A DNA stretch of 64,000 nt from Portulaca oleracea. Taxonomy: Eukaryota; Streptophyta; Magnoliopsida; Caryophyllales; Portulacaceae. Below are positions 45,050 through 57,223 of the stretch, one piece after another. The DNA lies in NCBI GenBank assembly GCA_029582165.1, contig CM055877.1:21922355-21986354 (forward strand). The letters run 5' to 3'. Position 1 is the stretch's first letter, and the number at the start of each line of letters is the position of its first letter. Below the pieces are notes generated by a model. It did no database searches. It was given only the letters and a program-made list of their open reading frames with translations, and was not told the DNA's origin. The position numbers were made by a program, and so were the translations under genes.

Positions 45050-48000
45050 ACATCAACAGCAAGCCTCTCTAGGCGTTGCTGGACATAGGTGCGGATACGA
45101 TCTATAATGGCCAAGGAGCTTGTTGATGAGGTGGGACTCTCCTACACCCAAACCAAGGGTTTTGTCAAGGGAGTAAATGTAGAAAAACTCCCGATCTCTG
45201 GAGTTGCCAAGGATACACCCATTCACATTGAGCAATGGGAAGGTAAGGCCGATATCACTATCGCTCCCTTAGATGACAAGAAATTCTATATGGGAATTGA
45301 TTTATTCGTCGAGGTGAAGGCCCTTCCTTTCCCCTTCGCCAACATTATGTGTATCATGGAAGAAAAACAACCATGTGTCGTCCCAGTAAGGACGGACATT
45401 GATGAGGGATGGATGTTATCCGCCCTTCAACTCTCTAAGGGAGTGAAGAAAAAGGAGTTTACCTACTTAGCAACTCTTAAGACGGAAGAGGGAAACAAAA
45501 AAGAAGCTCAAGTACCCAAGGTCGTCTAAGAGGTATTTGAAGAGTTCAAAGACATCATACCTGCGGAGTTGCCCAAGAACCCCAAGAAGGGAAGTAGATC
45601 ATGAAATCGAGTTGGAGTCGGGGGCTAAACCACCCGCGTTGCACCCTACCAAATGGCACCAATGGAGTTGGAGGAACTAAGGAGACAACTCAAGGAGTTG
45701 TTGGATGCCGGGTACATCCGCCCTTCCAAGTCTCCATATGGTGCACCGGTCTTGTTCTAAAAGAAGCACGATGGGTCATTTCAGCTATGCATTAATTACA
45801 TAGCACTAAACAAGGTAACCATCAAGAATAAGTACCTCATTCCCCATATTGATGATCTATTCGATCAAATAGAAGGAGCAAGGTATTTCACCAAACTTGA
45901 TTTAAGGAGTGGGTACTACCAAGTTCTCATAGGTGAAGGAGACGAGGCGAAGATGGCATGCGTGACCCGCTATGGATCCTATGAGTTCTTAGTCATGTCG
46001 TTTGGGCTCACAAATTCCCCATCCATATTTTGCACCCTCATGAACAAGGTACTTGCTCCATTCCTTGATCACTTTGCAGTGATTTATCCTGATGACATTG
46101 TCATATATAGCAAGACTGTAGAAGATCATGTGAGGCATTTGAGGCAAGTGTTCGAGACACTTCGGGAGAATGAGCTTTATGTGAAGAAGGAGAAGTTCTC
46201 CTTTGCCCTAGAATAAATACAATGCTTGGGCCACATTATCGGAAAAGACAAGCTACGCATGGATCCGGGCAAGATGAAAGCGATCCTTGATTGGGAGCCA
46301 CGAACCAAGGTCACTGAGCTAAGACCATTGTTTAGTTGGTGCATTATTACCGACGGTTCATCAAGGGATATTCCGCTATCGCCGCTCCTCTCACCGACTT
46401 GCTCAAGAAGGGAAGTGGATGGGCTTGGAGCGAAGAATGTCAACAAGCCTTTGAAAGTTTAAAGAAGGTTATCACGGAAGAACCTGTTCGAGCACTTCTC
46501 AATCTTGGCAAGCCATTCGAGCTACACACCGATGCTTCGGACTTCGCCATTGGCGGAGTATTGAAGCAAGATGGCCATCCCATTGCCTACGAGAGTCGGA
46601 AGCTCAATGACATCGAGAGGCAGCATACGGTACAATAGAAGAAGATGACCGTAGTTGTGCATTGCCTTCGAACTTCGAGGCACTACTTGCTCGGGAGTAA
46701 GTTCATTATCAAGACAGACAACGTTGCAACAAGCTACTTCCAAACCCAAAAGAAACTAATTCCAATGCAAGCTCGATGGCAAGACTTCTTAACGGAGTTT
46801 GATTATATAATGGAGTATAAGCTGGGTCGTGCTAAGTTGGTAGCTGATGCTCTAAGTCGCAAAGGAGAGCTTGCTGATATTACCCAACATCAAAGCAACC
46901 TGCGCAATCGATTCAAGGAAGGATTGGAGCATGATTCCTTTGCGAAGACCGTCACCAACCTTATCAAAGATGGCAAGACAAGGATATTTTAGGTTGAGGA
47001 TGGGTTGATTCTCACTAAGGGCGGGCGAGTCTATATTCCTTTATATGGTAGCCTTAGAAGGGAAGTGTTAAAGGAATGTCATGATAGTCAGTGGGTCGGG
47101 CATCCAGGTTTGCACCGCATGCTAGCATTGGTAGGCGATTCCTACTATTGGCCTCAATTGAAGAATGATGTTGAGGCATATGTCAGAACTGCCAATAAGA
47201 CAAGATTGAACAAGGAGTACCCATGGTCCGTCCACTCCCCATCCCAGAGAGACTGTGGGAAAGCATTTCCATGGAATTCATCGTGCGCTTACCGATGAGA
47301 GAAGGATATAATTGGATCCTTGTGGTGGTGGACCGATACTCGAAGTATGCCACCTATATTCCTGCCCCCAAGGAATAAATCGCTAAGCAAGCTGCCCAAT
47401 TCTTTTTCAAGCATGTTGTGAAGTATTGGGGCTTGCCTCGCTTGATTGTGAGTGATCGAGACACTTGGTTTACGGGACGTTTTTGGACGCAGTTGTTCAA
47501 GATCATGGGTTCTGAACTTAAATTCTCAACCAGCTTTCATCCTCAGAGTGTTCGACAAGCTGATAGGTTGAATGCAGGTTTGGAGTTGTACCTTCGACAT
47601 TTCGTGAGTTCCAATCAAAGGGATTGGGCAAAGTTTCTTGACGTACCCCAATTCTCCTACAACTTGCAAAAGAGCTTGTCCACGAGCCAAAGTCCATTCG
47701 AGATTGTCACAGGACAACAACCATTGACACGGAGCATTATTGCTACGGGCTAAAAGGGTCCAAGTCCACCCTCATTTCAGTTTGCCAGGAATTGGAATGA
47801 CCAACTAGGGGTGGCACGAGCTTATTTGGGAAAGGATTCCGAGAAGATGAAGAAATGGGCTGATAAGAAGAGGCACCCGAGGAAATTTCAACTTGGTGAC
47901 TTCGTGCTTGTTAAGCTCTACAACCACGCGAGGTTAGAAGTGCGACATCAGGGCCTACTTCGAAGGTATGAAGGACCATTTCCCATTATGGTAAAGGTCG

Positions 48001-48386
48001 GAGCACTGGCTTATAAGGTTGAGCTGCCTCCCAGGATCAAGTATCATCATGTCTTCCATGTAGGCTTACCTAAACCTTACAACGGAGACCAAAACGATCC
48101 GAGTAGAGGCATATCTCAACGGGAACTAATGGGTAACGAGGTCCAACATGATAAGCAAGTAGAGATGATTCTTGCCAACCGAGTGGTGCGCCAACTAGGT
48201 CTACCTCCGAGCAGGGAGTTACTTGTCAAGTGGAAGGGACTTCCTTATAGCGAAGCAAGTTGGGAACCTATCCAGAACTTATGGCAATTCAAGAAGCAGA
48301 TCCAAGCATACGAGGACTTGAAGCCAACGAGGACGTCGCCGGATCAGGTGGGGGAGAATGTCATGGAATTTTCCAGAACCATCTAG
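45050..48386 (+). pseudogene. Element E pol with C-terminal chromodomain
   Basis: Protease (LLDIGADT, ~45075), RT (about 45640-46210; catalytic box YPDD where YLDD/YVDD is usual), RNase H (about 46330-46900), integrase (about 47000-47760) and chromodomain (about 48150-48310; LLVKWKGLPYSEASWEP). Stops occur near 45527, 45760, 46213, 46637, 46990, 47377 and 47750. The integrase keeps the two zinc-binding His, but the CXXC pair is lost in a deletion near 47200. The core reads MEFI where MDFI is usual and ADRLN where TERLN is usual, so two of three catalytic positions differ. The final frame runs through the polypurine tract into the LTR. Chromodomains guide insertion to heterochromatin marks. 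Confidence 0.92.
48347..48358 (+). promoter_or_regulatory. Element E polypurine tract
   Basis: GGTGGGGGAGAA directly before the LTR start TGTCATGG. Confidence 0.85.
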
Positions 48387-48708
48387 AATGTCCCGGAATG
48401 TTCTAGAAACATCCGGAATATTCTGTATTGTTCATGAGGTCTCTAGAATTCTCTAGACTATTCTAGAATTCCCTAGGGTTCTCTAGACTACTCATGAATG
48501 TCCAAGAATATTCTTGAGTGTTCTACATTTATATGGATTATTAGATACTTGTATAGAAGATTCTGAAGGCACAATATGGGCCGTTAGATCAAATCAGTCT
48601 CCATCGTCCATTGAGGAGGTGGAAGTGTATAAATACCCCCTTGGGGTCTCATTTGTAACCATCCAACCATTGAATGTGTGTTGTACAAATTAAAGTCGCC
48701 CCGTGACA
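48359..48708 (+). repeat. Element E 3' LTR
   Basis: It starts TGTCATGG and most likely ends CCGTGACA, an 8 bp inverted pair with one mismatch; an alternative end, TGACA at 48727-48731, is possible. TATAAATA lies at 48628-48635. The first half has many CTAGAATATTC-like words, as in the solo LTR at 8355-9753. Confidence 0.82.
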
Positions 48709-49449
48709 TTAAGCAAAGAAACACACTGACACGATATGGTTCTTATTTGTTAAAATGAAGTGAAAATTGAAGTTGCTTTAATGCTTCTCACATTGACTAA
48801 TTTGTTGAGTCTTGTAACCAGAATTTCTATAAATTTTATTTTAGAATGAATTGTTGCCCAAAATTTTGTTGTTTCTAATAGGAATCATCACGTGAGATTT
48901 TCATTTGATAGTTAATGTTATTAGACCCGAGAATAATCGGATAATTTGTACACATAGATATAAAATAGGTTGTATAATATAATGTTCAATTATACCCGAA
49001 TTATACCCATTATACCCGCAGTACACGGTGGGTAAGGATAATGGTACTCATATTTAGTACCTGATAAATATATATGGGCAAGGTACGGGTACGACACTAC
49101 CCGCACAGAACTTGTCACATTGCCATCCCTAGTCAAATATGGTAAGAATGAGTTTTGCAAAGGTAATCGATGACCTGTAAAAGTAATTAGTTGAACATAA
49201 GGCCTTAACAATGTGTATGACAGGATTTCTTCTTTTTTGCTTTTTTTTTTTGAAGGTTGGAAGATTACTACTCATTCATAGACAAAATGTCCTTTAATAA
49301 ACAACTACCAATGGTGAATGGGAAAACACAAAGCCAAGCTTGCTCTAGCTCAATCAGGTTGACTCTTACGAGATGGTGGCAGCAAAATTATTCTCATTGT
49401 TCATATGAGACTACTAACAAATCTCAAAAAGCTAGAAACTAACCAAATG
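48709..49449. other. Intergenic DNA
   Basis: No supported feature. A (T)n run lies at about 49228-49251. Confidence 0.5.
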
Positions 49450-49715
49450 TTGTTACAGTCACAAGTAACGTTATTCTGTAAATAAATGATTATGTGAGTT
49501 GCACATGAGAATAAAGGCATTATAGAGTTTGTTAGTATTGTTAATTCATTGGAGAGAGTACTTAGCAATTGCAATTGATGTATATATCCTTCCTAGCCTT
49601 GTATCATCATCAATCATTTATCAATACTAAGAATTTTTTTTCTCTCTCTCAAAATTCTCACTTTCTCTGCCTTTACTTACCTTCGAGATAGATATCTCCA
49701 AAGAAGCCTTATCAT

Positions 49716-49728
49716 TGGTATCAAAGCC
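49716..49728 (+). promoter_or_regulatory. Primer binding site, tRNA-Met type
   Basis: TGGTATCAAAGCC, matching the complement of the initiator tRNA-Met 3' end with one change. Confidence 0.78.
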
Positions 49729-49849
49729 CTCGATTCTTGGCACTAATTACTTCTACCCATCGTGATTCATTCAGGGGTGCCCTTTATCTAATTTGATCGT
49801 CGTATAAGGTTCTGAACCCCATTTTTCAGAACTCAAGATCATCATCAAT

Positions 49850-50422
49850 GGCGGTATTTGGTGGTAGTAGATGTGGAGATGGAAAGTAGGAAGAACGCAC
49901 GCACAAATTCGATAAACTATGAATGAAATCTGGAATAAAGTTAGAGAGATGAGTATGGTTGGCTGACTTCGAGAGATAAGAATGGACTCGAGTCAGGGAA
50001 TGGTTCAGACTAAAAGCTATCCTAGAAAGGCCACCATGGGAGGTAACTTGAATCCTGATCTTTGGTTGAGTTTACAATTTTGAAACAAAATGATACCGTT
50101 CAAGAATATCAATTGGCATTTGAGGCCTTATTAAATCGAATCGAATTGTCTTAAAAACAAAGGATTAGTTTCTTCGTGATTGGATTGGTAGAGGAAATAC
50201 AAACTTTTGTGAGATTCCAAAAGAAGGTAAGAAAATCAAGGAGTTTGAGGAGTCATGGGATTCCCAGAACATGCTCTATGAAACGCCCCAAAGACCTCAA
50301 CCTACGAAACAAAATGAGCTTAAGGTGGACAACGTGAAAATTGTATTTTCCAAGAAAATTGGTTGGTCCTATGGGAAGAAATTGAAATGGAAAGGGAATG
50401 GGAAGGAAAAGCTAAAGGTAGG
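49850..50422 (+). pseudogene. Element F gag fragment
   Basis: A retrotransposon gag pattern is visible: NDTVQEYQLAFEALLNRIEL, then QRISFFVIGLVEEIQTFVR, which corresponds to the Y..FE.L..R and FF..GL...I...V blocks of the family. A stop separates the two. Upstream parts contain further stops. The frame reaches the solo LTR insertion. Confidence 0.65.
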
Positions 50423-51975
50423 TGTAGACACCGGAATTTGCACCGACAAAATTCCGACTCGTCAAAACTCAGCTAGTCATTTTGGGTAGAACACCAAATG
50501 GGTCATTGGGCTCACGGAGTCAACAAAGCAGGCCCAGATCAGAAAAAACACAAGAAAATAATAAAGGCCGCATAGCCTTTATTAGTTCTCAAACAGGCCC
50601 AAAACGCGAATCCGGCCGAGTAAAAATAATATATGTCGCCTGTCCTTTGAGTTCAGTAGCAGTTCGCCTTCACCTGCCACGCCATCAATCTGCGTCCTTA
50701 ATTCCTATATGCCGCTTGACCTATACATATTTAGTTGATTTTTCGTGCCAAAATTTCCATGCATCCCATGATATTAGCCACCTTGATTTGACTCGGATTC
50801 ACCAAGATAATTGTCAAAAGCCGCATGTCTTTTGTGATTGCATAGAGGGGGTTGATTTTTGGGATGTGTCCCTCACATTTCCCTTCAAATCACTCATCAT
50901 CCACCTATAAATACCCCATCATTCTTCATCATTATCATCAACTATCATCATCATACTACCAAAACTCTCTTAAAATTCTCTCCATATCCCTTTCTAATTC
51001 TCTCATAGTCACTCTCATCATCTCCAAATTATCATTCTTATACCACCGTCCTAACCATTCTCATATACATCCTTCCATCCAAGCTCCAAACCGAGGTCAA
51101 GTCAAGGGATCAAATTTCATCTCATCCATCACCTTCAAGCAAGGTTTGCTTTTCATTATTATTGTATTTAAGCATGTAATTTGTGCTTTAATTCTTTCAT
51201 TTGTACCGATTTTGTAAAAGAAAACCGCATTCGTTTTATATTGCATGTTCAAGAACATAACTTCGCGAAATTAATTAAACCCATCCCCGCTCTTTTTCAC
51301 TTCAAGTTCGATTTTAGAAGAGTCTGTTTTCTAACAGGCGAATTCGAGAATTCTTTTAATTCTCAAATTCGTAACCTTATCCCCGAACTTAGAAATCGGA
51401 TTCGTAGACCGGAGTTATTTTTTATCATTTTATGGTTTGTCGGTTTCCTTAAATCAGCTAGCGACTCTTTCTCTTTTATAAACCTATTTATTTATTAAAA
51501 ATACACATTATTATTAAAAAATATTTTCCAATGGTTTTACGTTATATTTCATAAATTATGGAATCAGCCAAGAGAAAAAGGCCTAGAAAATGATAAAGGC
51601 CACCTGACCTTTATCATTTGCTGCCTATTTTCTCTTGGGCCGAGGACAGACGGGCCCATGCCAAGAATCGTTAAAGGTCGCATAGCCTTTAACTCTTTGA
51701 CGTGGGCCTCCTCTTTCCTCTCCGTCCCAAGATTTATGGATAATTAAATTAAATCATTAGTAAAAGATTTTTTGTATAATTTTGAGTATTTTTGTAATAT
51801 AAATAGGTTTGTAAATAAATAAAATTTCATCACCCCGAAAAAGAATTTCATAAAGTAAAAATATCCTTATTTAAGGATTAATCAATCATAGTCCGCTCCC
51901 GATCACCTAAATAAAGTTTCGCCCGAAAAAGAATTTCATAAAGTAAAAAGGGTCACTCTTTCCTGGGGTCCTACA
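50423..51975 (+). mobile_element. Solo LTR, Tat/Ogre-like
   Basis: The 1553 bp unit begins TGTAGACACCGG and ends GGGGTCCTACA, with perfect GTAGG target duplications (50418-50422 and 51976-51980). TATAAATA lies at 50906-50913. The end resembles the LTR tail at 57085-57202 (TATCCTTATTTAAGGATTAA), which is followed by an Ogre-type PBS. Plus orientation is assigned on that basis. Contained ORFs are not conserved. Confidence 0.9.
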
Positions 51976-52270
51976 GTAGGGTGTGTAGTTGAAATGGATA
52001 ATGAAGCTCTTAATTCCTTTAAAGGGGGAACACAAAATTAGTGATAACATGAATGATAGTGCATATAATGTTGAGCCCTCGAACTCCTCCAAGTCTGTTG
52101 AGCTCTCAAAAGATGACAAACTTGATGATGAGATGGGTGATGAAGTTTATGTGGCTGAAAGTGAGCCAAATGATGAGGAGCACAAGGATGATGCTTTCTG
52201 GCAACATAATGAAGCAGAGGAAAAGTGGATCGAAATTAAGGTGTGTTGAGGATGAAGATGATGAGATATT

Positions 52271-54729
52271 GACCAATAATCAAGATAATTTGAATGAATA
52301 AAAAAAATATGCTTCCTAATTCTTAAAAAAATATTTGATAGCATGCCAATAACGATGAGACTCTATAGAACCTCATGGATAGAGTGCATGTTGATATACT
52401 GAATTGGCTTAAAACAGGGCTTGAAGGTTCAAGTGTTGGCTCATCCAAAGCCTCCATTGTTCATGTATCTGCATCACTCCATGCCTCTTTAGTTGCTGGA
52501 AGCTTATATATAGCATGCTTAGCGTCCTCTTCCTTTGTTTGGCACCTGCTATAAAAGTAATTATTAGTGATGTCTCTAAAAGTGATTATATGAACTTGGG
52601 ATAAAACTAATCACAACCTAAGAGTTGAACGTTTCACCATGAACTTGATAAAGATTACTCACCACAAAATCAATAAAAAAAATGACTTAAACACAACCAA
52701 ATCATGCAATAATTTGAATTAAGTAATAAGATTTGAAGAGGTTTTGAGTTGGTCTAAAAAATACCATTCATTAATCATCCAAAGTTGTTATGTTTCTTCT
52801 CTAAGCTAGATTATATGGAAACAGGGTTGGAGCCTTCCTCAAAAAAGATGTCATGCCCCAAACCTGACGCCGCACACCTGTAGGACAAGGTCCGACAAGT
52901 ATGCAAGACTCAAAAGACATAATGAAACCCAAGATACAAAAATAGACTTAACTTCGAATAATGTACTTGATTGAATAGTCAACTAAGAACGATACTTAAC
53001 CATACAGTGGAAGCTATAACGAAAGATATTGAAATCTTCCAACTCACAAAGCAACTAACTCAATAACAGAAACCTTATCCCACACAATATCGCTTGGCCC
53101 ACTACGCTTCACTGCTAAACTCTGATACCATAAAGAACCCGTACACTACCAAGAAGTCAAGAGCCATAACCTGAAAAAAAAAAAAGGAAGATGAAAGGAC
53201 GAGCTCAGAAACCCAGTAAGTAGCATAACAACCCTCTAGCTGGGTTAGGCATGCGAATAAAACATAGGCTAGGTCAGAGTTAATAAATTGCTTAATAACA
53301 AAGCATGACTAGGTTTTACCGTTTTACAAACAATTTACTTAACTCAAAAACCTCAAAAATATACAATAATATTCACCAGTGATTTACTAATAGAAAAACA
53401 CAGTATATCAAATCTTAGCGATCACAAACACGAAACACACTTTAAAGCTAAGGCCACTACTGGCCCAGTGGCATGGGCAACAGACAACACCACTAGCCTA
53501 GTGGGATGAGCAACAAAAACCACTATTGACCTAGTGGCGGAAGAATTAGGCCCAACGGAACACAGATACACATATCGGAACACATAATAGTGTGCATAAA
53601 AGTCGATCGACAGGCCTGGTGTATACCTTAACTGGCTATGGCAGAAGACATAGCCCAAACACAAAACCAGTAACTTGAGCATCAAATCATACAAAACAGT
53701 ACCAAATCAAGCAATTTCAAAAATGAAAGAACTAAACCGACAAAATCACTTAGAGAAGGAAGATTCAAATGATTTAAAAACCAAAACTATTATTCGAAAT
53801 GGATACTTTGCAAATACAGTGTCAAATTGTCACAAATCTTACTTGGTGTATCAAAGGCAAAATATTAATTAAAATTAATACCCAGGGTTCTAAAATTAAA
53901 TATATGTCAAAATACCAACGTAACTTATAAAATTGACATTGAAATGCTCATTTTGTAAACATATAAATCAATATGGAGTCAATCAAACTTTTGGACATAA
54001 TTAAATAATACCAAATATTATACTTAAACAATAGCATGCTAACCCGATTTAACAAAATAAACTTACGGAAAATAGGAGGTTTCAAAATAATATTTTTGGC
54101 ACGAAAAGGACTAATGAAGTATCACACCACTTACCTGAAACATCAAAGAAGTATCACACCACTTACCTGAAACATCAAAGATTCCACTCCAACCCAAGAC
54201 CTAATAAATAATATAGGCTCATACTAATCACAACTCGTCCAAAATTATTAATATACAATTACTATAAACACCGAAGCGATAAATATTTTACTGACAGTCA
54301 AGATAGTCTACTGAGCTCTAAAGGAAACAACGATACGAACAATTCTCAAAATATGGTAAATCAAAATATAAAGGATTCTCATAAATGACTAGTAAATAAT
54401 TCCCAAAATATTGTCCGTGCTTGCCTTGTCCATACCATCACTAGACAAAAACTTAGAGTTAAGATATTTAAAATTTTTAAAAAATTCGTAAATACTTTTT
54501 ATTTAAAAAATATATTTTATAATGTTGTACTAAATAAAAAAAATGAATGACGGTAATAAAAGTTGACACATATATAGATAAATATTATTTTTTATTGTGG
54601 TGGTTGTCATAGTTGACAACCACTTTTAATAATATATAACACAATATTTGTACGGTTGAATATTTGCACTTGAAAGTTGAAATGTACAAATTGAACCATA
54701 CTACCAAGTAGCGTTAAACATCCAAAATT
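52271..54729. other. Intergenic DNA with possible LTR debris
   Basis: No coding region. A TGTCATGCCCCAAACC word at 52852 looks like an LTR start, and CTCTGATACCA at 53120-53130 is an inverted tRNA-Met-type PBS, so an old retroelement may lie around 52850-53600, but the pieces do not assemble. A ~32 bp direct duplication (GAAGTATCACACCACTTACC) lies at about 54117-54180. Confidence 0.4.
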
Positions 54730-57080
54730 TTTGAATTTTATTTTATTTTATTTTTATTTATTATTTTTTTTGCAAAACAAGACCACAACGAAACACAAAC
54801 ACAAACATCACATCCAAAACACAAACACCCGAAACAAAAAGAAAAAACACATCATCCACCACCTAGGTAATACAAGTTATGCTGCTAATGGCCTGCTGGG
54901 CCACCTTATGCGTTGGATGCACGAGCTGCCTTGGAACCTTCACAATACTTCTTGGCCCAAACTTCCCAGTTGCAATATTGCAACGCCATGCAAGAGTCCT
55001 GCACTCCACAGGAGCCCTTTTAATATTTAACAAACACTCACCACCAAAGTAGAGTCCGTCCAGATAAAAATTTTGTTCAAACACCCCCCTCTTTCCTTCC
55101 TCAAGAGCTAGGTACATTGCAAGGAGCTCTACACAAAGCACAGACTCCCCTTTCCCCACTTGTAACCCCCTACCAAGGGGCACTCCATTCACAGCAACCA
55201 CCCAAGCTGCAACCATATCACTAAAGCGTTTCTTTTTTGAACCATCAACGAGAAATAATTCATCTCCCTCCTTGAGCTCCTCCATCCCCCACTTATACAC
55301 CACATCCCTCTCCACACTGTCATACCCCGCCTTCCTGTTCTCTTTCCCCCTTCCCGTGCTCCATTGAGCCTCCTCTCCCATCACCTGTTTGATCATGTTT
55401 TCCGACAGACTTTTGCAATTAGTCTCCTTCCCAATAAAAACCGCATTCCTAGCTTTCCAAATTTCCAACATACTTCCTACAAACTCCCTAACCAATCTCC
55501 TTCCTTCCTCCTTTTTCTTAGCCAGATAAAGAAGCCATCCACTCAACCAATCGAACCAACTAACGTAAAGGCTAGCATCTGGAACAATACCCAAGTGTGA
55601 GCCCTTCTAAATAGGCTTCGGTATAGTACAATGTCTAAAAAAATTATCAACATCTTTAACATCCCCCCACACTAGCAAGACGCCACTTCCACCAACTTCC
55701 TCTTGCACCTATTCTCTCCCGTTGGAAACGGATCCACATCACGTCTCCAACCAAAGGTTTTCCACTTGGGCGACAAATCACTGTGCCAGAGCGTCTTCCA
55801 AAATCTAGATTCAACAACTAAAGGATGACCAGCCCCTGTGTCTATCAATAGAAACTCATAATACTCATCCTTCACTTTATAACTAGAGCTAGACTTACCT
55901 GACCATAACAGTACATCATCAACCCCTGGTTGTGGAGGAAAAACCTTTGCAATCTTGTCCATTGTGTTGTTTGTGAAAACCTGTCGAATGTAATCCCACT
56001 TCCAGACCAAACGACCTTGGTAATCACTTGTTGCCAAAGAATCCACCGTTAAATCACGAAGTTTATCCTGGTTCTGCCCATCTAGGATTTGCAAATTTCC
56101 CCCCAGAATCCATCTCTTATCAAGAACCCGAACATTTGTTCCACTCCCAATGCTCCATCTAAACTTCACTTTAGTCCTGGCCACCACATGTGACATCCCT
56201 CTCCATGTCATGGAGCTTCCAGTAGGCACTCTACTTATCTCGTCTTTGGCAATCGACGAAGAAACTCCATACTTTGCTCTCCATATCCTTGAAATAAGCA
56301 GATCCTGGTTAGAATAAATTCTCCAAGCTTGCTTTAACAGTAAAGCCTTGTTGTAACACCCCACATGATGCAGCCCAAGACCCCCTCCTCCCTTTGGTTT
56401 AAAAATCAGGTTCCTTATTCTTCCAGTGGACTGACTTAGCTCCATCCAACTTTCCCCAAAAGAATATGAGAATTACCGAGTTAATCTTGTCCGCTACCTT
56501 CTTTGGAACCAAATACGCACTCAGAATATGCAGATGTAATGCCACCAACACAGCATTTATTAGCACCATCTTCCCTGCCATTGACAACATTTTAAATTTC
56601 CATCTAGCCAACCTCTTCCTTACATCATCCACCATGAATCCAAAGTGATATGTCCTATTTCTCTAGATTCTTGTTGGGACGCCAAGATAAGTTTTAAAAA
56701 AAAAAACCCCTTCTGGATACCCAAATATCACTTTCATACCCTCCTTAAAGCCCCTTTAAAAAAACACATGGACGACTTTCTCACATTTATCATCTGACTC
56801 GAGGCAAAGTTATACTTATCAAACGAAGTTTTTAATGCCAAACAAGAAGCAGCCTCAAGCTTAGTGAAGAATAAGGCATCATCCGCAAAGAATATGTTGG
56901 ATATCTGGGAAGCTCCTCTAGCTACTCTAACACCTTGAACCCTTCCCTGCTCTACATCCTCACAAATTACTGCCAACAAAGCTTCCATACAAAGGATAAA
57001 CAAGTATGGTGACAACGGATCCCCTTGACTTAAACCAATAGTGGGGATAATTGGTTTAGAATTCACCCCATTCACCAATA
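54730..57080 (-). mobile_element. L1-type LINE, 5'-truncated
   Basis: On the minus strand from 57080: the second half of the reverse transcriptase, a zinc-knuckle-like linker region, an RNase H domain and an A/T-rich tail (AAAATAAAATAAAATAAAAT at about 54731-54775). The endonuclease and the start of RT are missing. 5' truncation is the normal result of incomplete target-primed reverse transcription. The broken end meets an LTR fragment at 57085. Confidence 0.88.
54863..57078 (-). pseudogene. LINE reverse transcriptase and RNase H
   Basis: Minus strand: GLSQGDPLSPYLFILCMEAL and the catalytic NIFFADDALFF at about 57035-56880, then the thumb and non-LTR C-terminal region with RLARWKFKMLSMAGKMVLIN and KPKGGGGLGLHHVGCYNKAL in two further frames, WRAKYGV, and VFPPQPGVDDVLLWSGK. 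RNase H begins with LFLVDGSKKKRFSD near 55250, includes VELLAMYLALEEG and YLDGLYFGG (a C-terminal RNase H is usual in plant L1 elements). At least three frame breaks (near 56720, 56420 and 55650) make it inactive. ADD is the two-Asp catalytic box. Confidence 0.88.
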
Positions 57081-57084
57081 CGGA

Positions 57085-57202
57085 TTTCGAAAATAATAAT
57101 ATCCTTATTTAAGGATTAAGCAACCTTAGTCGGCTCTCAGTTGTTTAAGTAGCACATCCGAAACCGACTCCCCTAAACGGGGGCGATTTTCCGGGTCCTA
57201 CA
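57085..57202 (+). repeat. LTR 3' fragment of element G
   Basis: TATCCTTATTTAAGGATTAA...GGGTCCTACA, resembling the end of the solo LTR at 50423-51975. Its left part is cut off at the LINE. Confidence 0.78.
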
Positions 57203-57205
57203 GAT

Positions 57206-57223
57206 TGGCGACTCCACTGGGGA
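57206..57223 (+). promoter_or_regulatory. Primer binding site, tRNA-Arg type (Ogre-like)
   Basis: TGGCGACTCCACTGGGGA, three bases after the LTR end. Ogre and related Tat elements use tRNA-Arg-type sites of this form. Confidence 0.8.

Larger units (their letters stand above)
44157..48708 (+). mobile_element. Element E: chromovirus (Ty3/gypsy with chromodomain), 5' end missing
   Basis: Gag, protease, RT, RNase H, integrase and a C-terminal chromodomain are in the standard order, followed by a polypurine tract and a short 3' LTR. The 5' LTR and PBS are absent: the gag region starts directly at the edge of element D. The compact size and ~350 bp LTR suggest a Reina- or Galadriel-type chromovirus, but I cannot decide the clade by eye. 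Confidence 0.9.
49450..52270 (+). mobile_element. Element F: LTR-PBS-gag remnant, interrupted
   Basis: A probable short LTR (about 49456-49714, starting TGTTACAG) is followed by a tRNA-Met-type PBS (49716-49728) and a decayed gag. Split at 50422/51976 by a solo LTR. After the insert an acidic, short frame (51989-52249) may be its continuation. No RT or integrase is present. The left LTR boundary is uncertain. Confidence 0.6.

Noticed and set aside
50482..51498. Three overlapping 100-140 codon ORFs
   Set aside because: They lie wholly inside a solo LTR with a clean target duplication and show no known domain.
53120..53130. Inverted CTCTGATACCA as a retroelement PBS
   Set aside because: The LTR that should adjoin it could not be delimited; mentioned only as debris.
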